Positions 43,911 to 54,984 of a DNA stretch of 64,000 bases are shown piece by piece. Numbering within the stretch: the first letter of the stretch is position 1; every line of letters starts with the position of its first letter. The stretch covers positions 8,175,501-8,239,500 of the forward strand of contig NC_082689.1 in NCBI RefSeq assembly GCF_949987515.2, given 5' to 3'. Source of the DNA: Delphinus delphis. Lineage: Eukaryota; Chordata; Mammalia; Artiodactyla; Delphinidae. Made by a program: the position numbers and the translations under genes. The notes beneath the pieces were generated by a model, which had not been told where the DNA came from, did no database searches, and saw only the letters and a list, made by a program, of their open reading frames with translations.

Positions 43911-44755
43911 TTGTTTTTGCATTTTCTTAATGGTTTCCTTTGAAGCATAAGAGTTTTTAACTTTGATGAAGTTCAGTTTATTTTTTCTTTTGTCACTTGT
44001 GTTTTTCTAGTCTGTCATATCTAAGAAGGCTTTAACTAGCCCAAGGTCACAAAGAGTTACTCCTATATTTTTTCTAAGAGTTTTATAATTTTAACTCTTA
44101 CATTTGGACCTGTGATCCACTTTGAGTTAATTTTTATGTATGGTGTGAGAGTTGGGGGTCCAACTTTATTTTTTTTTTTTTGCATGTAGATAGCCCATTA
44201 TCCCAGCACCATCTGTTGAAAAGACTATTCTTTCTCCCATTGAATTGTCTTGGCACCCTTGTTGAAAATCATTTGACCATAAATGTGAGGTTTATTTATG
44301 GACTCTCAGTTCTAGTCCATTGATATATATGTCTATCCTTATGCCAGTACCACACCATCTTGATTACTGTAGCTTTGTAGCAAGTTTTGAAATCAGGAGG
44401 TGTGATTTGTCCAACTTTGTTTTCTTTCTCAAGATTGTTTGGCTACTCTGAGTCCCTTGATGTCCATATGAATTTTAGAATCAGTCTTTCGATTTCTGCA
44501 AAAAAAGCCAGCTGGGATTTTGATAGTGATCAAGTTGAATTTGGGAAATATTGCCATCTTAACGATATTTGAACAGTCCTCGTAATTCTTTTGACCTACA
44601 GGAGAGAATAACAAAAAGCACTGTAGAGAAAAAAATTCTTTGCCCTCCTTCCACAAGCAAAGAGCCTCTGAGCAGAATTTGACAAGTGGATGAATGAAGG
44701 GCAAAACCTCAGGACCCCTGTTGGTCGTCCATCAATCCCAGTCTCCCAACTCAGG

Positions 44756-44797
44756 GAGTTAACATACACTGAGCCTTAGCTCAGTGTATGTTAACTC
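44756..44797. repeat. Perfect 19-bp inverted repeat with 4-nt loop
   Basis: gagttaacatacactgagc (44756-44774), loop ctta, then the exact reverse complement (44779-44797). It lies just to the right of the old L1. Confidence 0.97.
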
Positions 44798-45714
44798 TCC
44801 GAGACATGAGAAGTCTGCTTTTTGTTGTTGTTGTTTTGTTGTATGGCTGTTGGTTTCTTTTCTGGTTGTTTTAGAGGAGTTCTTTAACCTTTATCAGCCA
44901 AAACAGTTTTATCTTTAGTTAGGGAGATAAAATTTGCAGGTTTCACTCAGAGGAAATGCTTTTTCACAGTCTGGAAACTATAGGCTCCTAAAGAGGCCTA
45001 ATGTGTAATGATTCCACTGGAAATCAGTTTGTAAACATAATTATAGTATCAGTTAATATAATGGTTCATTTTTGTCTTTCTTCAATTCTTACCAAAAAAG
45101 AAAAAAGAAATTCTAATTGTATGTACTGGCACTGTCATCGGAGTGAAGAATAAATTAATAGTGAGGTCTGTCCTTCCCTTGCCCTTTAGGGTTTTGTCTT
45201 TCTGACTCTTATGACTCACACTCTTTTAAACGTTACCTTTGGGAAAAGTTGGCCTCTTCTGTACTCAGAAGGCTTGGCTCTTTCTAATAAGAGCCTCCCT
45301 TTTTTTCTCCTCAGAAAGGGTGCTTTTTGCTGATGGAAACCTGGTTTTTGTTCTTGATGCCTTATGGCATGATTTCTGACTCTGGAAATGATCTTCCTCT
45401 CTTCTTGTAACAAAACATGGGGCTGCTAGTATGCTTTCTTTCTGAAAGTCAAAGGGTCATGGTGGTCCCTGGAGGAAAGCCCAGGCTCTGGCTGTTTGGA
45501 GAGTGATGCTGAAGCCGGATCTAGTGACAGTGCTCAGTTCTCCCTGGGAGAAATCTCCAGGTGAGGGAAGACCAGACCTGACTCATTAGGACTGCCCAAC
45601 CATCATTCATGAAAATCCTAGGCAATTTTCCATCTTAAAAATAGACCAATCAAAGAATCACCTGCATCTTCCTTCTACTCTTTACTAGCTGTTTAATATT
45701 AGGTAAGGGTTTTT

Positions 45715-45925
45715 TGTTTTTTGTGTTTTTTTTGCGGTACGCGGGCCTCTCACTGTTGCGGCCTCTCCCGTTGCAGAGCACAGGCTCCGGACGCGCAGGC
45801 TCAGCGGCCATGGCTCACAGGCCTAGCCGCTCCGCGGCATGTGGGATCTTCCCGGACCGGGGCACAAACCCATGTCCCCTGCATTGGCAGGCAGATTCTT
45901 AACCACTGCGCCACCAGGGCAGCCC
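45715..45925 (-). mobile_element. CHR-type SINE, short form, minus
   Basis: Short form with the duplication taggtaagg plus a T run (from 45700 and from 45926). Confidence 0.94.
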
Positions 45926-46184
45926 TAGGTAAGGTTTTTAATATCTCCAAACTTAGTTTTCCCATCCAGAAAGTGAAGTGATAGAGCGGTACCTAACTCA
46001 TGTGGTTTTGTGTTTGTAAAGCCCCTAACACAGGGCTTGGCACATTGAGTGTTAAGAAGTATAAAAAGTTTAAATATAAGAGAGAAAACAGCAGTGCTCA
46101 CAAGCTATTACCAGCTAGTAAGAAAAACTTTACACTCAGAGAAAAGAGGGTGTTTGGACAATAATAATGAATACCAATCTAGTG

Positions 46185-46415
46185 AGTTTCCAGGCACTAC
46201 TACTAATCTACTCTGTTCCAGGCACTGTATTAGTTTTACGTACATCAGTTCTTACTGAATCTTCACAAAAGTCGTAAAAGTATTTATTACATTTTGGAGT
46301 TGAGGCAAACTAAGCCTTAAGAAACTAAGCCCAAGGTCACAAAACCATTAAATGACAGAGCCATGATTATAACCAGGGCTGTGAGTTTCCACGCCTGTGC
46401 TTTAACCACATTGTA
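46185..46415 (-). repeat. MIR element
   Basis: 'gttccaggcactgtattagt', 'cccaaggtcacaaaaccatt' and 'gtgctttaaccaca' match MIR in minus orientation. Confidence 0.85.
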
Positions 46416-48499
46416 TACTGATGAGGGAATGAAACTGAACGTGAAAGGTTGCTAGACTATGGAGAAGTAAAAAGGAAAGGGTGTTTGAGTGTGAAATCAG
46501 CTTAGGAAAAGCACAAAAAAGGTTTTGGGGGTGGTGTCACATATAGGGACAGGTCTGTGATTGAACCACTTTGGCTGGAGCAGATGTTTTTGAAGTGAAC
46601 CGGAGACACCTCAGGGTGGCGGATGAGTGTGTGTGTCTATACTTGATCCAGTGACAGTAGAAAGCACTAAAAGGTTTTTGAGCAGGGAGGAGACATGATC
46701 CAAGTGATACTTTAGAAACAACAGTCTGGCAGTAGCATGCAGATTGGATAGGGGGGAAAAATATGAAACTGCATTTTAATGGAAGAAAATAGCAGGACTT
46801 GGTGACTGACTGGAAAGGAAGGTCAAAAAGGTCAATGCCCGAAGAAACAAAGCCCTTGGGCAATTTTGGCACCAAAATAATTTTGTAAAGTCAGAAACCT
46901 TGAGAATAGGCTATAAATGACTCAGTGACTCCATAAACTTCCTGTACCCTCCCAAAATGCAGGCTCCTCCAGGCACCAGTCCTTTCTGGTAGTCTCATCC
47001 CCTTGCCTTACACTCCACCCAGTCCTCCCCAACACCACCCTGTCAGAAAACCCTTTTCCATCCTAAAAACAGTCTCTTCCGTCCAGGAGCTCTTCCTGGA
47101 GCCCCCACCACGTCCTGCCTGCTTGCCTCTCTGAAACCTGATCCTCCCCCAGGGAGGCACCTCCCTTGGAAACCCTGGGGAGACAGCTCTTTCTCCCTCA
47201 CCTTCTCTGAGGGCCAGGCTCAGGGGGCCCGTTTGACAGGTGAAAACTTGCATTTCCCCCATGTTTTGCCTAGTGTTCTTTTGAGCCATTTTGTCTTTTT
47301 CTTACATACGTGCTCCTTGTATAGTAAAGACCTTGTCCCTTTGCTTGTCATATTATAATTTTCTAGTTTTTCATTTGACTTAACTTTGTTTATGATGATT
47401 TTGAGGTAGCAGGTGTTCTATGGTTTTACTTTCTGAGATACTTTTTAAATTAACTTAACTCAAGTAATAAACAAATATATTCATCTTGTAAAAACTTAAA
47501 ACAGTTTGAATAAACTAGTCTGCTTTAATCTCTGTCCCCAACCCTAGTACTCTCCCTCTCTGGCTGAAACCACTCGGGTCTTGAACTATTGTTTTTCAAA
47601 TTGTATACTCTTTACTCCTTTTATGATTTTTTTTCTTTTGCATGTCTGTTTAGAGGGCTTTTTCATCCTTAGGTCACATAAATATTCACGTATATTTTCT
47701 TTATATCTAATTCTTGAGGCCAGTTGTAGTGTGTTATAGTAAAGAATGTGAGATAATTAGTCATTTTTCTTCAGTGATTTGGAATATAGCATATAGTATA
47801 GAAGTTTTAATATACGCTGGGGTCACGGCTATGGTTTCTAGTATATCGTTGTGCCTATTTTTATGCTAGTTCCATAACTAATTATTGTAGCTTGAAGTAT
47901 TCGTTAGTGTACTTCCCACCTACATGTTCTACATACTTTTTCATCCTTGAGGTTTTTGAGGGGCCTCCGTGTTGCATCCTCCTTTGCCATACCGTTACCA
48001 ACTCTTTTCCCCTCCTCTCGAAAATAAAATTCTTTTTTTTCTCTTAAATTTTTTTATAAGGTACCATTACTTTTCTAGTTACCTGGGTCCAAAACCACCA
48101 CCAGCTGTTTAACTCAGCAGCTGGTTAACTGGTTAACTCTTCTGCATCTTTCCCCCACCCCGAAACCTATAATTCTCAGCATGAGAGATAAACCACAAAG
48201 GAGGACAAGAAATCTCCTCCTTGTGACCCTTTCTACAGTTTCTCTTTAACTTCATTTGGAAATAAGGCCTCTGTTTGCCTTATTTCCCTATTGAAATCTT
48301 TGTTATATTACTGAATATCATTTACTTCGTTATCACTAAGGAAAAAAACTAAGTGATAAAGTTTAAACATAAGTAAAGTAAAACAACAATGGAATATTGA
48401 AGGCCATAAAGAAAAGCACAGCCTTAGAGTCTTAAATGCTGTCTTAGAAACTAGTAGTGTGGATGTACATATGGGTGTCTGTTTTTTTATCTTTAAACT

Positions 48500-48660
48500 T
48501 CGTTTTGAAATAATTTTAGCTCACAAGAAGTTGTGAAAATAGATCAGTGAGTTTCCTTGTACCCTTCACCCAGTGACCCTCAATGATAACAGCTTACATA
48601 GCCACAGTATATTACCCAAACCAGGAAATGGACATTGGTACAGTACCATCAACTGTTGTT
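48500..48660 (-). mobile_element. Probable ancient L1 3' UTR fragment
   Basis: 'tttgaaataattttagctca' and 'gtacccttcacccagtgacc' resemble a widespread old L1 3' UTR module. It is diverged and has no visible boundaries. Confidence 0.45.
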
Positions 48661-49817
48661 TCCCCGGGTAACATACGTTCTAGGATTACCCAGAGAGTCC
48701 ATTTGGTGAATAACCATGCAAGACAGTTGTGGAACCAGCTGCTTTTCAGCTATCGTATTTACAGTCAGACTCAGCAATGTGTATTAGAAGAAGTGAGAAG
48801 TGGAGCAAAGAAACATAGAGGGTAACAAGGAAGCTAGTGGACCTTCTTGTCAAAGCCAGCTCTACAGAATTTCCTTATTTTCCTTCCTCTGACAGACATC
48901 TCCATGTTCCCCAAGTGGCCAACCAAAAGTTTCATGGAATAGCAGATTGCTCGTCCTGTTTGGTATGTTCTGTCCCCAGTTTTACCCTGTTTCCAGGAGA
49001 GGAGCCAGTAGTCAAGTTAGGCAGGGGAGGGAATCCATAATCTCTGCTGTTGTTTCAAGTGAAAAGCAAACCCTGTAGCCTCCCCTGTGGCTTCTGTCTG
49101 AGACAAAAGAAAATAATGTGACAGGAGCAAATTGACAGCAGCCTCCTCTGCCAGCAAATGCTAATATAGCAGAGAATTTCAGGTTCTCTTGGTAGTATAA
49201 AGTTAGTGCTGCCCTGGAAGTTGTTTCCCATATAGATAATTTGGTCTTGGCCCTTGCTTGAGGCCATATTGAAAGTGTATGCTAATTATGAGGTGTCATT
49301 GATGTGACAGTGATGCACTCCAGGTTCTTTGGCTTAAAAACACACAAAAAATGTAACTTTATGAAGACATCAAAGGAATTCTTTTTTTAAGAGAGAGGTC
49401 TTGTACGGTAGGGAAAGATATATTACAGTGGTGTGACAAATTAAGTTCTAGCTTTTAGGTGGTTCAGATCTGAAATATGACTGTATCTAAGTGGGGTATA
49501 ATCTTCAGAAGTTATCCAATATGACTGACATTCTTTCCTATCACAGTGAAGACTTACCATAGATGTGCCCTGCCTGAAGAAATCACAGTAAACAGAAATT
49601 CACTTATAACTCTCAAATTAGGGCTTTAAACATTAATATTACAGAAAATTTACTCCATTTATAAGGTAACTTATTTGGTACCTTTAAAACAGTAAATTCC
49701 TGCAGAGCGTTTTAAACCACTTAATTTTTTTTCATTAAAAAAAAATACCCTTCATTTTCACACAACTGTTTTAAATTGCTAACATTAAATTCAGATGTAT
49801 GAAAAAGCAGGCTCACT

Positions 49818-50125
49818 CTCTCTGTTTTTCTTTCTTTTTCTCTCCCCCTCTCCCCCTCCCCCTTCTCTCTCTCTCTCTCTCTCCCCCCCCTTCTCTCTCT
49901 CTTCTCTCTTTCTCTCTCTCTCTTCTCTCTCTCTTCTCTCTCTCTCTCTCCCTCTCTCTCCCTCTCCCTCCCTCTCCCTCTCTCTCCCTCTCTCTCCCTC
50001 TCTCTCCCTCTCTCCCTCTCTCCCCATTCCTCTCCACCTCTCCTCTCTCTCTCTCCCTCTCTTCTCTCTCTCCTCTCTCCCTCTTCTCTCTCTCTCTCGT
50101 CTCTACCTTTCAATCTCTCTCTCCT
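49818..50125. repeat. Long CT-rich polypyrimidine tract
   Basis: Roughly 300 bases of CT/CCCT/TTCT repeats with very few purines on the plus strand. Open frames of Ser-Leu-Pro or Arg-Glu repeats here are artefacts of the repeat. Confidence 0.95.
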
Positions 50126-50310
50126 CTTATATTAAGGAATCTCACAGGATCTTAGATGTGGTACCTTTTTCTAGTTAAATGTGTGCATTCAAATGACCAG
50201 CAAACATATTTATCTTTACAAACTATCCAATCTCTAAAAATAGTATGAAAATATAAAGGAGACTGTGCTATTTATTTATAATAATAATTGCCCATTTAAA
50301 AATGATTCCT

Positions 50311-50519
50311 GGGCTTCCCTGGTGGCGCAGTGGTTGAGAGTCTGCTTGCCGATGCAGGGGACACGGGTTTGTGCCCCTGTCCGGGAGGATCCCACATGCC
50401 GCGGAGTGGCTGGGCCCGTGAGCCATGGCCGCTGAGCCTGCGCGTCCGGAGCCTGTGCGCCACAACGGGAGAGGCCACAGCAGTGAGAGGCCCGTCTACC
50501 TCAAAAAAAAAAAAAACGA
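50311..50519 (+). mobile_element. CHR-type SINE, short form
   Basis: Short form with an A14 tail, flanked by aaaaatgattcct (50298-50310 and from 50521). A third, slightly changed copy of the flank follows the mini L1 tail at 50535. Confidence 0.94.
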
Positions 50520-50534
50520 GAAAAATGATTCCTT

Positions 50535-50570
50535 ATTGTAAAGCAATTATACTCCAATAAAGATGTAAAA
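50535..50570 (+). mobile_element. Minimal L1 3' tail insertion (about 35 bp)
   Basis: The last 30 or so bases of L1 (gtaaagcaattatactccaa followed by taaagatgtaaaa) stand alone directly after a SINE. The target sequence of the SINE (aaaaatgattcctt) appears a third time, slightly changed, after this piece (aaaaattattccttt at about 50571). Confidence 0.75.
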
Positions 50571-50824
50571 GAAAAATTATTCCTTTGTACTCGGTCACAT
50601 TTCAAGCTAATAGAGCTAATGGTCTTTGTTGTTTTCTCTGGCATAGTTTAGGAATGTGCCCTTGTTTTGACTTTGGTAGCATCTTTAAGAGATTACATTT
50701 TCCAAAGTTTATAATTCTAAATTGTTACTACAATGGCAGGAAAAGATTATTTCTAGAATTTGATTATTTTTTAAGGAAGACTGAAAACGATAACCAAGTT
50801 CTAAGTAAATAAGAACAGTACAGT

Positions 50825-50945
50825 AGGGACCCTCCTGGCCGTCCAGTGGTTAAAACTCCACACTTCCACTGCCGGGAGTGGTAACTAAGATCCCGCATGC
50901 CACAAGGCACGGCAAAAACAAACAAATTAAAAAAACCCAACTATA
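50825..50945 (+). mobile_element. CHR-1-like SINE with internal deletion
   Basis: The head 'ccctcctggccgtccagtgg' and the end 'taagatcccgcatgccac' belong to the short SINE type. The box B region is deleted. The flanks acagta / acagta are weak. Confidence 0.75.
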
Positions 50946-52264
50946 CAGTAACTCTAAGATACCTGTTAATAAGTGCCATGAAAAAGAGATAAATTGTACT
51001 TTACAAAGTAGAATAAAAATAAAATGCTAATTAAGAAATTAGTCCCTTTTTTGCCTTAATTCAAGCATAATCCTAAAATAAAAATTCTTCCTAAGAAAAT
51101 GTACCCTATAAAAAACTAATATTGACTACCATTATGTAGAGTACCCTAGACCTAATAATTTGTAAGCGATTTCTTCATTGTTCATCCTTCTTAGCCCTAT
51201 TACCCCCCCTCCAAAATAAAATTTTTGCTAATTACTTTTGGCACACTGGAAAGGTACTGATTGATGTGACACAAAAGCCAGGAACTCACAGCCAAAGATT
51301 TCCCTGTTTTTGCTATAAACTCAATGATTGGGAACACTTCTGCCCTCAAGAAACCCATAATCAAATTAGGGAAACAGTAACTAGTACACAAAACACCTGC
51401 TAAAAGCCTATGAGAGTTCAGAATAAAGGGAAGTGTAATGGGGAGCAAGTACTAGAAAATCAGACAGAGGAAGACAAAAATAGGCATTGAGGAGGGCCGT
51501 TTGGCAAGTAGAAGCTCATTTTTAACTCTTGATTCGTTCGGAGATGTCTGGTTATAGTGTCTGTTTTAGCCAGGAGGTACAAACATGTGGCCTGGTAATT
51601 CTGCCCCTCTGTTTAAAGAAGCCGCACACACTGCCTTTAGTGAAGTGAAACTAGTGACACCAGAGTTGACATGGCAGAAGCTGCTGCAAAGATTAATCTG
51701 ATCAAATTCAATAGATCCTACTGGAATTCTCTCCTTCTGCAGAAGTTATTATATATTAGAGTAGTGAGGAACCCAGGTCCAAATCATCACTAAAGAGAAA
51801 AGCTTCCAAAGAAAGAAAGAAATTCAAATGACCTAGAGCATGAAAAATTAGGCCTGTCCTTTGGTTAATAATTAGGAAGTGATTATTACCAAAGTTATTT
51901 GTGCTTTTATTTTTAAGTAATATACAGATTAAAATTTTTTCAAACAGTATAAAAGGTTATATAGTGAAAACTAAAACTTTCTTGCAGTTTAAAAGCTGGA
52001 CTGTTTTTTTTTTAAATCAAGTGGAGAAATAAATTATATATGAAATAGGGAGCCTCTACAGGCTTTAAGTGGGAGGAATATAGCAATGACAGAGGAAGTG
52101 AAGATTTCTGGCAGTTTGCAGGTTTGGTCAGAGAAGGAAGAGAATTCCTATAAAGCCTTCTGGATTTTTCATCACATTAGACCTTTCCCACTCCTAGATT
52201 ATAAAAAAGATTCCCACATTTCCCTCTGTATTTTTCCCCTTCCTTCCTCCCTTTATTCCTTCCT
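50946..52264. other. PDE6D intron 1, unique sequence
   Basis: Nothing recognised on either strand. Confidence 0.6.
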
Positions 52265-53180
52265 TCCTTCCTTTTTTAACTTTGATCTATCTGAAATACA
52301 TTTTAATGGAAGGAGTGAGTTAGAGATTTAATTTTTCTGTATGGCCACCCTTTTGTCCTAACACTATTTATTCACTAGTCCATCTTTTTTGCCACTGATT
52401 TTAAATGTCTCTATTAATATATACTAAATTCCGTATGATTTTTTCTATTCTCTTCCATTGGTCAATTTTCTGTTCTCTTCCATTGACCTGCCTAGTCACG
52501 TTCAGCTCTACACACTATTTTAATTACTATAGCTTTATAAGTTTTAATATCTGGAAGGATGTATTTCTTGTTACCTTTTGCTTGTTACTCTTCAGGATTT
52601 CCCTGATGATTCTCATATTGTCCATATGAATTTTAAAATCAGTTTACCTGGTTTTTTAAAAATCCTATAGTTAAACTTATTTGGATTGCATTAAATTTAC
52701 AGATTAATCTTCATGACATTAATTTTTCCATCCAAAATTAGGGTCTTTCCATTTATTTAATATTTCTTTTGTGCCCCTCAGTTGCATTTAGAGGGTTTTT
52801 TTTCTTGCAGAGCTTACAACTTTCTTGATATGTTTCTTCCTAAGTATTTAACTTTTTTGTTCCTTTTGCTTTGAGATTTTTCATTCCATTATATTTTCTG
52901 CTATTTGTTAATATAGTATTAATTTGGGGCCAAGCATCCTTATTTGTTTATTATTTACAGTAGGTTTTCTTTTGATTCTTTTGGGTTTTCCAGATATATA
53001 ATCATATCACTTGCAAATAATGATAATTTTATTTTCTCTTGTCCAATTTTTATATTTCATATTATTTTCTCTTATAATTGTATTGTCTAGTACCTCCAGA
53101 ATAAAGTAAATAATAGTGGTGCTAGAAGGTATCTCTGTCCTACTTCTGACTTCAAAGGGAATGCTTCTGGTGTTTCCCCA
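52265..53180 (-). mobile_element. Ancient L1 ORF2 fragment
   Basis: Minus-strand L1 reverse-transcriptase region with many lesions. Signatures include 'ttaattactatagctttata', 'catttatttaatatttcttt' and 'gtctagtacctccagaata'. Confidence 0.75.
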
Positions 53181-54590
53181 TGGCTTACTTTATACTAGCA
53201 TCTTTATTTCTCCTTACTCAACACTTCTTGACCCATTCTCTTCCTTGAAAACAAAATATTTCTTTTCATCCATTGTTAAAAATGTATATTCCTCTTCCAT
53301 AGCCTAATAGTCACCCTCAACTCTGCATCATCCAAAGACTGCAAACTCAGGGTATAGGAGAATGAGCAAACTAAGGGAGACCTGAACTACTAATAGTTGA
53401 AAGAATTAAAAGCTGTATTTTACCTGTGAATCACTTCATGAGCAGTCAGCTTCACCTAGAATAGGAACCAGTGACTGAAACCAGAATTGCCATTGGCTTG
53501 AGCAGTTTGGTGTTTCTAGAAGTGCTGAAGACTTAAGAGTTTTTCTGAGTCTTTTTACAAATAAGTTGTTTTTCATTTCATTAAGAAAAAACATGGTAAT
53601 TTTTAAAGTTGTAATAGAAACAAGGGTGAATTTTAATCTTTGGAGGAAAGGGTAAGAAGGAGCACGAAGACTAAGACAGTTGTTTTATCGTTGCTTTATT
53701 CCCTTTCATGGGGAGGCAGCCGGAACAGTGGAAGAAGCTTAAGCTTCAGAGTCTGACCATCTTTCCAAATCCTGGGCTGCTGCCTCTCAACTGTGTAATG
53801 TTGGTTAGGGTACTGAACAGCTCTGCTTTGTTGCCTTTCTCTTAGTCCCATCACATGATGAGAAGCTGCCATTTTTGGGAACAAGTTTTGCTCTACAACA
53901 TTTACGGCATTATATGAAAAGGACAAAGGGTGTTTCCTTCTCTCGATGGAAGTAAAGGCTGGTCACACTTGATGTATTTTAGAGAGATTTTCTTGAGGTG
54001 ATATGGGTGCCTTTGCTCTGCAATTGGTACATCTGGGGCAATTATAGCCAGCTTCTGCCAATGATAATTATTGTGTCTTTGTTACTCCCATTTTCCTCCA
54101 TCATGGTTACCTCCACAGGGGTCCTCTAAGCTAAAGAAAGGTTTCTTCCCACCTCCTTTTATCAGCTTGTCTGGTGTGGCCTTGTGGTGATCATAACACT
54201 TGATTAGGTCCCCAAAAGGCCACTCAACTCTCTTGATCTTTCTGGTTCCTCTCCTGAGAGACTTCAAACAAGTGCCCAAGCTGACCAGAGAGCGTAGAGT
54301 TGCATGAGGCATAGTATATTCACTATGCCTAGATGAGAATGGGGTACAGGAAGGGATAGGAAGGGCTGTGAAGCAGAAAGGGAGACTAGAGAGATGTTTG
54401 TGCCACAATGTAAAGAATTTTAAATGCCAAGCTAAGAAGTTAGGAAGTTTTCTCTGAAGTGAAAGTCTTTTGAAGGTTTATGAAGAGGAAGTAATGATAT
54501 GATCCAGCTCGTACTTTAGGAATGTAACTCTAGTCACAGTGTATTAGATTGTAAAGGCTAGACAAGTGGAACTTCAATTTTATTGCACAT
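53181..54590. other. PDE6D intron 1, unique sequence
   Basis: No exon. 54410-54570 resembles a very old repeat ('gaagtaatgatatgatccag'). Confidence 0.5.
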
Positions 54591-54604
54591 AGAATTGCTT
54601 TTTT

Positions 54605-54944
54605 ATTTATTTATTTATTTTTGGCTGCATTGGGTCTTCCTTGCTGCGTGCAGGCTTTCTCTAGTTGCGGTGAACAGGGGCTACTCTTAGTTGCGGTGCA
54701 CAGGCTTCTCATTGAAGTGGCTTGTCTTTGTTGGGGAGCACAGTCTCTAGGCACCCAGGCTTCAGTAGTTGTAGCACGTGGGCTCAGTAGTTGTGGCTCA
54801 CGGGGTCTAGAGCGCAGGCTCAGCAGTTGTGGTGAACAGGCTTAGTTGCTCTGCGGCATGTGGGATCTTCCTGGACCAGGGCTCGAACCTGTGTCCCCTG
54901 TATTGGCAGGCGGATTCTTAACCAGTGTGCCACCAGGGAAGTCC
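54605..54944 (-). mobile_element. CHR-type SINE, full length, minus
   Basis: Full-length copy with duplication agaattgcttttt (from 54591 and from 54945) and a (TTTA)n-derived tail. It lies 40 bp before the L1 at 54985. Confidence 0.94.
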
Positions 54945-54984
54945 AGAATTGCTTTTTAAAATGAGCATCCCCTGGGACTTCCCT

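Larger units (their letters stand above)
41575..44575 (-). mobile_element. Older L1 (L1M type), split by three insertions
   Basis: Diverged L1 3' half on the minus strand in three pieces, about 41575-42378, 43378-43551 and 43929-44575. The pieces join without loss: 'ttggctattggtatattttcttt' continues directly into 'ggagaaatgtctg' beyond the nested block. Interrupting elements are the young L1, the SINE in its tail and a separate SINE at 43552-43910. Confidence 0.85.
45927..49817. other. PDE6D intron 1, mostly unique sequence
   Basis: Contains the MIR at 46185, an unplaced old repeat at about 46430-46830 and the L1-like piece at 48500. No exon matching PDE6D was found. Confidence 0.5.

Noticed and set aside
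44756..44797. miRNA precursor
   Set aside because: The stem is only 19 bp with a 4-base loop and no extended paired flank.
49721..50178. Arg/Glu-rich and Ser/Leu/Pro-rich open frames
   Set aside because: Artefacts of the CT/GA simple repeat.
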